From CBDCKR01 sp964572045 (lineage in GTDB: Bacteria > Gemmatimonadota > Gemmatimonadetes > Longimicrobiales > Gaopeijiaceae), in contig CAZNEI010000004.1 of assembly GCA_964572045.1 (NCBI GenBank), forward strand, positions 1-64,000: a DNA stretch of 64,000 bases. Reading direction: 5' to 3'. The notes beneath the pieces were generated by a model that had not been told where the DNA came from, did no database searches, and saw only the letters and a program-made list of their open reading frames with translations. Position numbers and translations under genes: made by a program. Within the stretch, counting starts at the first letter, position 1. Each line of letters starts with the position of its first letter. Positions 27,066 through 35,702 of this stretch are shown here, piece by piece.

Positions 27066-29483
27066 ATGAAGACGCTGGCCGTTGGTGTCGCCTTTCTCGG
27101 GGTCCTCGTTGCCGCCAGCAGCGAGAGCCAGAAGGCCGGAGTCGGGGCGACCGAGCCCGGCTGGAGCGCGCCGAGTGCTGTGTCGTCCGAGGCCTTGACC
27201 GCTGTCGTCAGGCAGTATTGCTGGGTGTGCCACAACGATTTTATGCTGACCGGGAATCTCTCGCTCGAGGGGTTTGACGTCGACGCGGCCGATGAGAGGG
27301 CGGAGACGGCGGAGCTCATGATCCGCAAGCTGCGCGCGGGGATGATGCCGCCGCCCAATGCGCCCCGGCCGCCCGCGGACACGCTGCAGGCTCTGGTCGA
27401 GACACTGGAAAGGGTTGTGGACGAGGCTGCCGCGGCCAACCTCAATCCCGGCAGCCGCCGGTTCCAGAGGCTGACCCAGAGGGAATACGAGCAGGTCGTC
27501 GAGGATCTGCTGGACCTCGAGATCGACGCCAGCAACTGGCTGCCCTCCGACACCTACCTCGGTAGCTTCGACAACCTTTCGGCTGCGCAGGGGCTGTCCA
27601 CCACGCTCTTGGAGTCGTACTTGAGGGCTGCCGCGGAGATCAGTCGTCTGGCGGTCGGCAATCCCGGTGCCCAGCCGTCTACGACAACGTACACGCGGGC
27701 GCTCGAGGCATCGCAGCACGCCTGGGACCACGTGGAGGGTGCACCCTATGGCACCCGAGGGGGGGTGGTCGCCACCCACGACTTCCCCGTCGACGGTGAC
27801 TACACCTTCGAAGTGGAGACATTCCTCGGCCGGGGCACGGCGTTCGAGGACGTCGACATCTCGATCGACGGAGAGGGCGTGGCCCTTCTGGCGATCGAGC
27901 ACAACGGCGTCTCGACGGTCCCCATCCGGACGGAGCCGATCTTCGTTCGCGCGGGCCAGCGCCGTGTTTCCGCCGCGTTTATCAAGAAGATCGAGGGCCC
28001 CTACGAGGACCGGCTGAGCCCGCACGGATGGTCTCTGGCGGGGGGCACGGATTCCGACAATTGGGCCAACTACGGCATCACCGTTCTGCCGCACATGAGG
28101 CACGTGCAGATCTCGGGGCCCGTCAACCCGACCGGCGTCTCGGAGACCGCAAGTCGCCAGAAGCTGTTTTCCTGCTATCCGACGACACCCGGCGAGGAGC
28201 GGTCCTGCGCCGAATCGATCATCCGTAGCGTGGGAAGCCAGGCGTTCCGGCGACCTTTGGAGCCCGAGGAGATGGCCGCGCTGGTGTCCTTCTACGAGAG
28301 CGGTGGCGAGGAAGGGGGCTTCGAAGTCGGGATTCGGACGGCCTTGGAGGCGATCCTCGCGAGTCCATCGTTCGTCTTCCGCTTCGAGGAAGCGCCCGAT
28401 GGCATCGAAGCGGGCCAAACATACTTGCTGAATGACTTGGATCTGGCGTCCCGGTTGTCCTTCTTCCTATGGGGCAGGCTCCCGGACGAAGAGCTTATCG
28501 ACGTCGCTTCGCGGGGAGAGCTGACCCGGCCGGGCGGCATCGAGAAGCAGGTGGAGCGTATGCTTGCCGACCCCCGGTCCGAGGCCCTCGCCACCCGGTT
28601 CGCCGCGCAGTGGCTTCGGCTCCAGGACTTGGATGGAGTTCAGCCTGATGCCTATCTCTACCCCGACTACAGCCGTCAGCTCGCCTCCGCGATGAGGCGC
28701 GAGACGGAACTGCTGTTCTACGACATCCTACGCAACGGCCGAAGTTTCCTGGATCTGTTCACGGCGGACTACACGTATGTGAACGACCGGCTTGCTCGGT
28801 ACTATGGCCTTCCCTTCGCTGGAGGCGGAGAGTTCCAGCGCGTGCATCAGCCCGATGGGCAACGAAGGGGTGTGCTGGGTCAGAGCAGCATCCTCGCGCT
28901 CACGTCGCTGCCGGACCGGACGTCGCCGGTGCTGCGGGGCAAGTGGGTCATGGAGGTACTGCTCGGGACGCCCCCGCCGCCTCCCCCTCCGGACGTGCCG
29001 GCGCTCGAAGAGATCGACGAAACCGAGGGCGGGGTGTTCCTCACGACCCGCCAACGCATGGAGATACACAGGGCCAACCCCGTCTGCAACGCCTGTCATC
29101 AATTCATGGATCCGATCGGGCTGGCCCTCGACAACTTTGACGTCGCCGGCCAATGGCGGAACCGGGAAAAGGGGAGGCCGCTCGACACGGGGGGCACCTT
29201 CTACGACGGGACGCCGATCAGCACGCCGTCCGAGCTCCGAGCGGTGCTGCTCAAGCGCCCGATCCCACTTCTGAGGACGTTCACCGACAACCTGTTCGCC
29301 TACGCGATCGGGAGGCGAGTGGAGTATTTTGATCAGCCGACGATACGGCAGATCGTAAGAGAGGCGGAGGCGGACGACTACCGGCTCTCGAGCTTCATCA
29401 TGGGAGTGGCGACAAGCGACGCATTCCGGATGAAGAGATCGGAGGTGCCCGTTGCCGAGGAGGCAGGGGGCGGGGAGAACTGA
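27066..29483 (+). CDS. DUF1587/DUF1592/DUF1588/DUF1585 dihaem-type exported protein
   Basis: An 805-residue protein. A signal peptide (MKTLAVGVAFLGVLVAASSE) leads to a cytochrome-like motif CWVCH at 52-56. Then come DUF1587 (FQRLTQREYEQVVEDLLDL), a beta-rich insert (FPVDGDYTFEVETFLGRG), DUF1595 (SQAFRRPLEPEEMAALVSFY), DUF1592 (DLASRLSFFLWGRLPDEELI), DUF1588 with a second CNACH motif, and DUF1585 (LFAYAIGRRVEYFDQPTIRQ). A Pro run (seven Pro) precedes the second haem-type motif. This architecture is abundant in Planctomycetes and Gemmatimonadota; its reaction is unknown. The ATG follows GGGAGGAA. The DUF1552 and ankyrin genes follow, forming an operon. Confidence 0.9.
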   Translation: MKTLAVGVAFLGVLVAASSESQKAGVGATEPGWSAPSAVSSEALTAVVRQYCWVCHNDFMLTGNLSLEGFDVDAADERAETAELMIRKLRAGMMPPPNAPRPPADTLQALVETLERVVDEAAAANLNPGSRRFQRLTQREYEQVVEDLLDLEIDASNWLPSDTYLGSFDNLSAAQGLSTTLLESYLRAAAEISRLAVGNPGAQPSTTTYTRALEASQHAWDHVEGAPYGTRGGVVATHDFPVDGDYTFEVETFLGRGTAFEDVDISIDGEGVALLAIEHNGVSTVPIRTEPIFVRAGQRRVSAAFIKKIEGPYEDRLSPHGWSLAGGTDSDNWANYGITVLPHMRHVQISGPVNPTGVSETASRQKLFSCYPTTPGEERSCAESIIRSVGSQAFRRPLEPEEMAALVSFYESGGEEGGFEVGIRTALEAILASPSFVFRFEEAPDGIEAGQTYLLNDLDLASRLSFFLWGRLPDEELIDVASRGELTRPGGIEKQVERMLADPRSEALATRFAAQWLRLQDLDGVQPDAYLYPDYSRQLASAMRRETELLFYDILRNGRSFLDLFTADYTYVNDRLARYYGLPFAGGGEFQRVHQPDGQRRGVLGQSSILALTSLPDRTSPVLRGKWVMEVLLGTPPPPPPPDVPALEEIDETEGGVFLTTRQRMEIHRANPVCNACHQFMDPIGLALDNFDVAGQWRNREKGRPLDTGGTFYDGTPISTPSELRAVLLKRPIPLLRTFTDNLFAYAIGRRVEYFDQPTIRQIVREAEADDYRLSSFIMGVATSDAFRMKRSEVPVAEEAGGGEN

Positions 29484-29504
29484 GTAAGAAAAGGATACCG
29501 GGCT

Positions 29505-30923
29505 ATGGAATTCATCACCGGAAAGCACATCCCTCGCCGCACCTTCCTCCGCGGCGTGGGCGCCTCGGTGGCGCTACCGTTCCTCGACGCGATGGTGCCC
29601 GCCGGCCGTTTCCGGGGGGCGAGAAGGGCGGAGGGGAAGCCGACGCGGCTCGTCTGCATCGAGGAGTCGATGGGGATGGCGGGGGGGAACGACTGGGGGG
29701 CGAGTCTGAACTTGTTCGCTCCGGCGGGCGTGGGTCGCGACTTCGAGTTGCTTCCCGAGAGTCAGCTGAAGCCTCTCGAGGCGTTCCGGGAGTACCTGAC
29801 GATCGTCAGCCAGACAGACTGCCGCATGGCGGAGCCCTATCGGCCATCGGAGATCGGGGGTGACCACCACCGCTCGACAGCGGTGTTCCTGACCCAAGCG
29901 CACCCGAAGCAGACGCAGGGCTCGGACATCTTCGTCGGAACATCCCTCGATCAGCTGCACGCAACGCGCTTTGGCCAAGACACGGCCTTGCCGTCGCTCG
30001 AACTGATGATCGAGGACGTGAACCGGGGCGGGGGGTGCAACTACAACTATCACTGCGCCTACACCGACTCCATCAGTTGGGCATCTCCGAGTCAGCCCCT
30101 CCCGGCGATCCGCGAGCCGCGCGCCGTCTTCGAACGGCTCTTTGGGGCGGGGGACTCGGCCGAGGACCGGGCTGCCCGCCGACGCACGTCTCGGAGTGTG
30201 ATCGACTGGATCACCGAGGACGTGAGGCGTCTGAGGAGGTCCTTGGATACGGTCGACCGGCTGGCGATGGATCAATATCTGGACCAGATCCGCGAAATCG
30301 AGCGTCGAATCCTGATCGTTGAGGAACGCAACAGCTCTGGTGAGGAGAGGGAGATGCCTGAAGCCCCCACGGGCGTTCCGGACTCGTGGGAGGAGCACAT
30401 GAAGCTGATGTTTGACCTCCAGCTGCTCGCGCTCGAGGCCGATATCACGCGTGTCATCTCGTTCAAGACGGGGCTCGATCTCTCGAACCGCGCTTTCCCC
30501 GAAAGTGGCGTCCAGAAGTCGTTCCATGCAGCCTCCCACCACGGAAACCAGGAGGAGGCGGTCCTCGACTTCCACAGGATCAACACCTACCGGCTGGGAG
30601 TCGTCAGGTACTTTTTGGAGAAGCTGAAGAGCACGAGGGACGGGGATACGCATCTGCTCGACCAGACGGCGGTCATCTGGGGCTCGCCGATGGGCGATCC
30701 GAACCTCCACAACCACCGCCGCTGCCCACTCCTCCTCATGGGGAAGGCGAACGGCGCACTCGAAGGCAATCTGCACATTCAGGCGCCCGAGGGGACGCCG
30801 ATGGCGAATGCGTTCGTGAGCTTGCTCCAGGGGCTGGGGCACGACATCGAGTCGTTCGGAGACAGCACGGGAGCGCTCTCGTTGGGGTACGCCAGGAGCG
30901 CCGTCTCGCAAGGCGGGGAGTGA
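29505..30923 (+). CDS. DUF1552 family Tat-exported protein
   Basis: A 472-residue protein. The N-terminus has a twin-arginine signal (PRRTFLRGVGASVALPFLDA). The body matches DUF1552: RLVCIEESMGMAG near the start, then SDIFVGTSLDQLHA and SISWASPSQPLPAIREPRAV, with the late FHAASHHGNQEEAVLDFHRI. DUF1552 proteins belong to an alkaline-phosphatase/sulfatase-like group of unknown reaction and almost always sit beside a DUF1592 protein, as here, 21 nt downstream. Tat export suggests folding or cofactor loading in the cytoplasm. Confidence 0.9.
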   Translation: MEFITGKHIPRRTFLRGVGASVALPFLDAMVPAGRFRGARRAEGKPTRLVCIEESMGMAGGNDWGASLNLFAPAGVGRDFELLPESQLKPLEAFREYLTIVSQTDCRMAEPYRPSEIGGDHHRSTAVFLTQAHPKQTQGSDIFVGTSLDQLHATRFGQDTALPSLELMIEDVNRGGGCNYNYHCAYTDSISWASPSQPLPAIREPRAVFERLFGAGDSAEDRAARRRTSRSVIDWITEDVRRLRRSLDTVDRLAMDQYLDQIREIERRILIVEERNSSGEEREMPEAPTGVPDSWEEHMKLMFDLQLLALEADITRVISFKTGLDLSNRAFPESGVQKSFHAASHHGNQEEAVLDFHRINTYRLGVVRYFLEKLKSTRDGDTHLLDQTAVIWGSPMGDPNLHNHRRCPLLLMGKANGALEGNLHIQAPEGTPMANAFVSLLQGLGHDIESFGDSTGALSLGYARSAVSQGGE

Positions 30924-30927
30924 GACC

Positions 30928-32865
30928 ATGAGATTCCACTCAGCTGTACGTCCGGCCGTCGGGCTGGGCCTGTTCCTTGTGCTCTTGGGGGCTGTCGCCC
31001 CGCCCTCGCCCGTCGCCGACGCAGCGATGCGGGGTGATCGGGAGCGGGTCAAGTCGCTGATCGACGAGGGTGCCGACGTGAACGCGGCCCAGGGAGACGG
31101 CATGACCGCGCTCCACTGGGTGGCGGAGCGCGGCGACATCGAGATCGCCAAGCTCCTGATCTCTGCGGGAGCGAACGCGAAGGCAGGGACGCGGATCGGT
31201 GGTTATACCCCGCTCCACCTAGCCGCCAAGCATGCCCACGGCGGGATCGCAGCCCTGCTTCTCGGGGCGGGCGGCGATGCGGATGTCCTGACCCTCAACA
31301 CCGGAGCGACACCGCTTCACCTCGCCGCCTCGGCAGCCGGCGGTGAGGAAGTGGTCTCGCTCCTCATCGAGCACGGAGCGCATGTAGACGCCCGCGAGAG
31401 ATCGAGCGGGCAGACGCCTCTGATGTTTGCGGCGTCCTACAACCGGGCTCTGTCGATCGAGCGCCTGCTGAACGGCGGAGCCGATCCCGCCCTGACGACC
31501 CGAGTCGTGGACGTCATCGATCGGGTTTCGGCGGACAAGGCGGCCACCAGTTACATGACGGAAACACTCATGAAACTGCGGGGGGCCCAGGGTGCCGACT
31601 CGGGGTGGGAGCCGACGCCGGCCGAGGTTCAGATGGTGATCCGCGGGCAGCGCGAACTGCTTCGCTCGGATGCGCCCAAGGAGCGCTTGCGGCCTGGGAT
31701 GGGCGGTGCATACGTCGCCGCCGAGCTCATCGAGGACGAGCGGCACGCCGGCATCAGGGAGACTCTGGTCGGCTACACGGGCGGGATGACCGCCCTCTTG
31801 CACGCCGCCCGGGAAGGCCAGGCCGAGGCGGTGGTCGCTCTGCTCGGCGGGGGTGCCGATCTGGACCAGCCGAGCGCGGGCGACGGGACCAGTCCGCTCC
31901 TGATGGCCGCGCTGAACGGTCACTTCGACGTCGCCCTCCTCCTGCTTGAGCGCGGCGCCGATCCCAACCTGGCCGCGAACACCGACGGAGCGACCCCGCT
32001 CTTCGCCGTCCTCCAGACGTACTGGGCGCCCAAGTCTCGCTATCCCCAACCGCGTGCCCAGGAAAACCAGAGGGCGGAGTACCGGGACGTGATCGAGGCG
32101 CTGCTCCAAGCGGGCGCGGACCCCAACGCGCAGCTCAAGACGCACCTCTGGTATTGGGAGTACGGACGCACGCGGATCGGCATCGACATCGCGGGCGCGA
32201 CGCCCTTCTGGCGGGCTACGATCGCTCAAGACCTCGGGGCGATGAAGCTGCTCGTAGACTACGGCGCCGATCCGAACATCCCGACTCGCCTTCCGCCCGT
32301 GAACATGCGAGAGAAGCGACAGCAGGACGGTCGGCTCGAGGACGACTCCGGGCTGCCGCCCGTCGCCGCGAATGAGCCGGGCTACTACTCGATTCACGCC
32401 GCCGCAGGCGGCGGGTACGTGGGCCTGGGCGCGCACAGCATCCGTCACGTTCCGGATGGGTTCATGTCGACGGTGAAGTACTTGGTGGAGGAGCACGGCG
32501 CCGACGTGAATCTTCCCGATTTCTGGGGATACACACCCCTGCACTACGCCGCGATCCGGGGCGACAACGATCTGATCCGGTACCTGGTCTCCAAGGGCGC
32601 CGACGTCACGGCCAAGACCCGGCTGGGTCAGACCACGGCCGACGTGGCGCGTGGGGGACGCGGGGGGTACTTCCAGCGTGTGGAGTTCCCCGAAACGGTG
32701 GAACTCCTCGTGAGCCTCGGCTCCGAGTTGCGGTGCCTTCACACGCACTTCCGGGGCACCGGGGACGTATGTCCGGATGCCGGGAAGGGGGATTCCTACA
32801 CACCCTCGGTCACGGAACCCTTTTCCAGCAATCCCCCAGCGGGAGGCCCGGACCCGCGCGAGTGA
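30928..32865 (+). CDS. Secreted ankyrin-repeat protein
   Basis: A 645-residue protein with a signal peptide (VGLGLFLVLLGAVAPPSPVA) and about ten or eleven ankyrin repeats in two blocks. The first block covers residues 30-190 (for example GMTALHWVAERGDIEIAKLL), the second about 285-600 (GYTPLHYAAIRGDNDLIRYL). Between them is a roughly 90-residue non-repeat segment, and several later repeats carry inserts. The ATG comes 4 nt after the DUF1552 stop with GGGGAG upstream, so it is translated from the same mRNA. It is probably a periplasmic binding scaffold for the other two products. The C-terminus has three Cys (two in RCLHTHFRGTGDVC). Confidence 0.88.
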   Translation: MRFHSAVRPAVGLGLFLVLLGAVAPPSPVADAAMRGDRERVKSLIDEGADVNAAQGDGMTALHWVAERGDIEIAKLLISAGANAKAGTRIGGYTPLHLAAKHAHGGIAALLLGAGGDADVLTLNTGATPLHLAASAAGGEEVVSLLIEHGAHVDARERSSGQTPLMFAASYNRALSIERLLNGGADPALTTRVVDVIDRVSADKAATSYMTETLMKLRGAQGADSGWEPTPAEVQMVIRGQRELLRSDAPKERLRPGMGGAYVAAELIEDERHAGIRETLVGYTGGMTALLHAAREGQAEAVVALLGGGADLDQPSAGDGTSPLLMAALNGHFDVALLLLERGADPNLAANTDGATPLFAVLQTYWAPKSRYPQPRAQENQRAEYRDVIEALLQAGADPNAQLKTHLWYWEYGRTRIGIDIAGATPFWRATIAQDLGAMKLLVDYGADPNIPTRLPPVNMREKRQQDGRLEDDSGLPPVAANEPGYYSIHAAAGGGYVGLGAHSIRHVPDGFMSTVKYLVEEHGADVNLPDFWGYTPLHYAAIRGDNDLIRYLVSKGADVTAKTRLGQTTADVARGGRGGYFQRVEFPETVELLVSLGSELRCLHTHFRGTGDVCPDAGKGDSYTPSVTEPFSSNPPAGGPDPRE

Positions 32866-33024
32866 GCGATACACTCCGGATCCCCTTCTCCGCACCCACG
32901 GTGCATTCCCTCCTCCCTTTCCGGTTGAAGAGGGAGTGCGCCCGTTCGGGACGCCTGATGCCTTGAGGCCCAACTCTTGGTGCGGGCACGTCCCACGACA
33001 CCCCAACAGGCCAAGGAACCGAGC

Positions 33025-34473
33025 ATGACGACTGCCGAGCGGGCTCAAGAGCCGGACCTGACTCCCGTCCAGAAGTTCGGCGAGGTGATCGCCGACCGGG
33101 TAGAGCGGTGGATGCCGAGCCCGTTCCTCTTCGCGATCCTATTGACCTACGTCGCCGCAGCCGCTGCGGCTTTGTCGGAGGGGGCGAGCGCGACTGAGAT
33201 TGCTCGCTCCTGGCATGGGGGCTTTTGGGCGTTGCTGCAGTTCGCGATGCAGATGGTCATCATTCTCGTGACCGCTAACGTCGTGGCATACCACCCGCGG
33301 GTGCGGAGCGTGATCCTCGCCCTCGTGCGTATCCCGAGGAACGGCCGCCAGGCCGTGGTGCTGGTGGGGATCGGTTCGATGCTCACGGGTTGGATCTCCT
33401 GGGGCCTCGGACTCATCTTTGGAGCGATCCTCGCGCGGGGAATGGGGAAGCACGCGGCCAAGAACGGCATGCCCGTCCACTATCCTCTCCTGGCCGTGGC
33501 AGGCTACATGGGGATGAGTCTCACGTGGGGTTGGGGCCTATCGAGTTCAGCAGGCCTGCTGCAAGCCACCGAGAACAACGCGCTCATGCAGATGGGGTTT
33601 GTGGATCGTGTGATCCCTTCCACGGAGTGGGTCTTCCACCCTTATCCACTCACGCTGACCGCGCTGTCGCTCGTCGTCGGCTCCATCCTGCTCTTCCTGC
33701 TGGCCCCGCCTGACGAGAACTGCAGGGAGATGTGGCGTTACGTGGACCTCGACGATGACGATACCGGATCGACCCCCGACACCGGCGGAACGACCGAGGA
33801 GCCGGCAGCCGTAACGAGCCCTCAGGCGGAGGTCGTTAAACCGACGCTGGCGGACCGCATCGACAACAGTAGGATCCTCGGCGGCGTGATCGCGCTCACA
33901 GGCACCGTACTCTTCCTGCGAGCGTTCTTCACCGAAGGCCTCGGCGCGCTCGACCTGAACAACTTCAACTTCGGGTTTCTGATGATCGGGATGCTGCTCT
34001 TCGTAAGCCCGACCAACTACCTGCGCGAGTTCTACGATGCCGTCCAGGGAAGCGCGGGAGTGATCCTGCTCTTCCCCTTCTATGCGGGGATCATCGGTAT
34101 CATGACCGGGACCGGACTCGTCGACACGATGACCGAGTCTTTGCTCTCGATCGCCACCACGGAGACCTTTGCGGTGACCGCCTGGATCACGGGGGGCGTG
34201 CTCAACATCTTTGTGCCTTCGGCCGGCGGAGAGTGGGCGATCATCGGCGGCCCCATGATGCTGGCCGGCGCCGAGCTCGGAATCCCTCACGGGCAGACGA
34301 TCGCGGCCTATGCCGTCGGGGACGCGCACACGAACCTTCTCAACCCGTTCTGGGCGATCCCACTCCTCGCGATCACGGGGCTCCGGGCTCGCGACATGTT
34401 CGGCTACGCGATCACCGTGATGATCTTGCTCACCCCCTACCTAGCCATCGCGTTGTACCTCCTGCCGTACTAG
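33025..34473 (+). CDS. Short-chain fatty acid transporter, AtoE family
   Basis: A 482-residue polytopic protein of the SCFA transporter family (PF02667). It has the hallmark FGEVIADRVERWMPSPFLFA opening, QMVIILVTANVVAYHPRVR, GWISWGLGLIFGAILAR, and late GGEWAIIGGPMMLAGAELGI with NPFWAIPLLAITGL. About a dozen membrane segments are evident. Relatives take up short-chain carboxylates such as acetoacetate or butyrate. ATG 33025 follows AAGGAA by 6 nt; the frame extends upstream without homology. It may supply or export the acid handled by the downstream enolase-superfamily enzyme, 83 bp away. Confidence 0.9.
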   Translation: MTTAERAQEPDLTPVQKFGEVIADRVERWMPSPFLFAILLTYVAAAAAALSEGASATEIARSWHGGFWALLQFAMQMVIILVTANVVAYHPRVRSVILALVRIPRNGRQAVVLVGIGSMLTGWISWGLGLIFGAILARGMGKHAAKNGMPVHYPLLAVAGYMGMSLTWGWGLSSSAGLLQATENNALMQMGFVDRVIPSTEWVFHPYPLTLTALSLVVGSILLFLLAPPDENCREMWRYVDLDDDDTGSTPDTGGTTEEPAAVTSPQAEVVKPTLADRIDNSRILGGVIALTGTVLFLRAFFTEGLGALDLNNFNFGFLMIGMLLFVSPTNYLREFYDAVQGSAGVILLFPFYAGIIGIMTGTGLVDTMTESLLSIATTETFAVTAWITGGVLNIFVPSAGGEWAIIGGPMMLAGAELGIPHGQTIAAYAVGDAHTNLLNPFWAIPLLAITGLRARDMFGYAITVMILLTPYLAIALYLLPY

Positions 34474-34556
34474 GGTTGGGCCGGATCAGTGGCTGGCGCG
34501 TGAGGGTGTTTGCCCGCCCGCTCAGTCGGCCGACGTAGTCCGAGAGGAGGGCGTCG

Positions 34557-35681
34557 TTGAAGATCGAACGCGTGACCGCCCATCACCTTCGCCTCGATCG
34601 GGTACGGAGCGTCTTCGACGGGACGCAGGACGTGCTTGTCGTCGAAGTCACCACCGACTCGGGCCTCACCGGGCTGGGGGAGGTCGTGTCGGCGTCGTAT
34701 GTCGCCAAGTCGATCATCGAGGCGCCGCGCTCAGGAGCTGGCCGTCACGGGCTTGGCGAGGTCCTGGTCGGCCTGGATGCGCGGGACGTCGAGGCGGTCC
34801 GTCGACGGATGCTCAAGGAGACCCTCTGGTTCGGCCGTCGCGGCGTGGCGATCCACGCGATGAGCGGAGTGGAGATGGCGCTGTGGGATCTCAAGGGGAA
34901 GGCTGAATCGACCCCGGCCTATCGGCTGCTGGCGGAGAACAAGCTCTCGGCTCCGGCTCCGATCAAAGCCTATGCGAGCGTCCTCTGGGACGAGGCCCTC
35001 GGGGATACGGTCCGCAGGGGGCAGGCTCTTCTCGACCAAGGCTTCCTCGCCCTGAAGTTCGGCTTCGGCAGCTTCGGTCTCGGAACGGTCGCCGAGGATG
35101 CTGAAACGTTGGCGACGCTCAGGACGGCCTTGGGCGAGGATGTCGAACTGATGGTGGATGTGGGGAGAAAATGGAGTGTCGACCGAGCGATAGAGGCATG
35201 CTCCGCCCTTGCCGACTTTGGGTTGACCTGGATCGAAGAGCCACTCGATCCAGACGACCTCGAGGGGTATGACCGCCTCTGCGGCGCCTCCCCGGTCGCG
35301 ATTGCGGGCGCCGAGACGGAGGAGACCGTCGAGCAGTTTGATCGGTATCTCGACGCCGGCCTCAGCGTCATCCAGCCCGATCTCGGGCGTTGCGGACCGG
35401 GCACGGGGATGGCGCTCAGCCGAATCGCCAGGGAGCGCGGGCGCCGGTGTGTACCCCATTGCTTCGGAACCGGGATCAACACGGCGGCCGCGATCCACTG
35501 GATGGCGGCGGCGGGCGGCGACTTGGTGGAGTACCCGATGGGGGACTCTCTTCTTCGCCGGGATCTTGTGGGGGGCGTACCGAGCCTCGAGGACGGCTGC
35601 GTGAAGCCTTCGGAGAGACCGGGGTGGGGCATCGACATCGACAGGAAGATGCTTGAGAAGCACAAGGGGCCCCTTGCTTGA
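34557..35681 (+). CDS. Enolase-superfamily (mandelate racemase/muconate lactonizing) enzyme
   Basis: A 374-residue enolase-superfamily protein with a TTG start 6 nt after a strong GAGAGGAGG site. Metal ligands are visible as Asp in LMVDVGRKW, Glu in TWIEEPLDPDD and Glu in IAGAETEET. The catalytic His-Asp pair of the mandelate racemase subgroup is present (QPDLGRCG and VPHCFGTGIN). At the usual KxK position it reads ALKFGFG, a single Lys. This pattern favours proton abstraction then dehydration or epimerisation of a carboxylate. Its neighbours suggest an amino or imino acid derivative, but the substrate is unproven. Confidence 0.85.
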   Translation: MKIERVTAHHLRLDRVRSVFDGTQDVLVVEVTTDSGLTGLGEVVSASYVAKSIIEAPRSGAGRHGLGEVLVGLDARDVEAVRRRMLKETLWFGRRGVAIHAMSGVEMALWDLKGKAESTPAYRLLAENKLSAPAPIKAYASVLWDEALGDTVRRGQALLDQGFLALKFGFGSFGLGTVAEDAETLATLRTALGEDVELMVDVGRKWSVDRAIEACSALADFGLTWIEEPLDPDDLEGYDRLCGASPVAIAGAETEETVEQFDRYLDAGLSVIQPDLGRCGPGTGMALSRIARERGRRCVPHCFGTGINTAAAIHWMAAAGGDLVEYPMGDSLLRRDLVGGVPSLEDGCVKPSERPGWGIDIDRKMLEKHKGPLA

Positions 35682-35702
35682 AGACGAAGCGGGGGGCGTC
35701 TG

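Noticed and set aside
29574..31151. 525-codon minus-strand open frame opposite the DUF1552 gene
   Set aside because: Antisense to a well-supported gene, low-complexity translation, no motif.
31219..33048. 609-codon minus-strand open frame opposite the ankyrin gene
   Set aside because: Its repetitive composition mirrors the ankyrin repeats on the other strand; no start signal or known domain.
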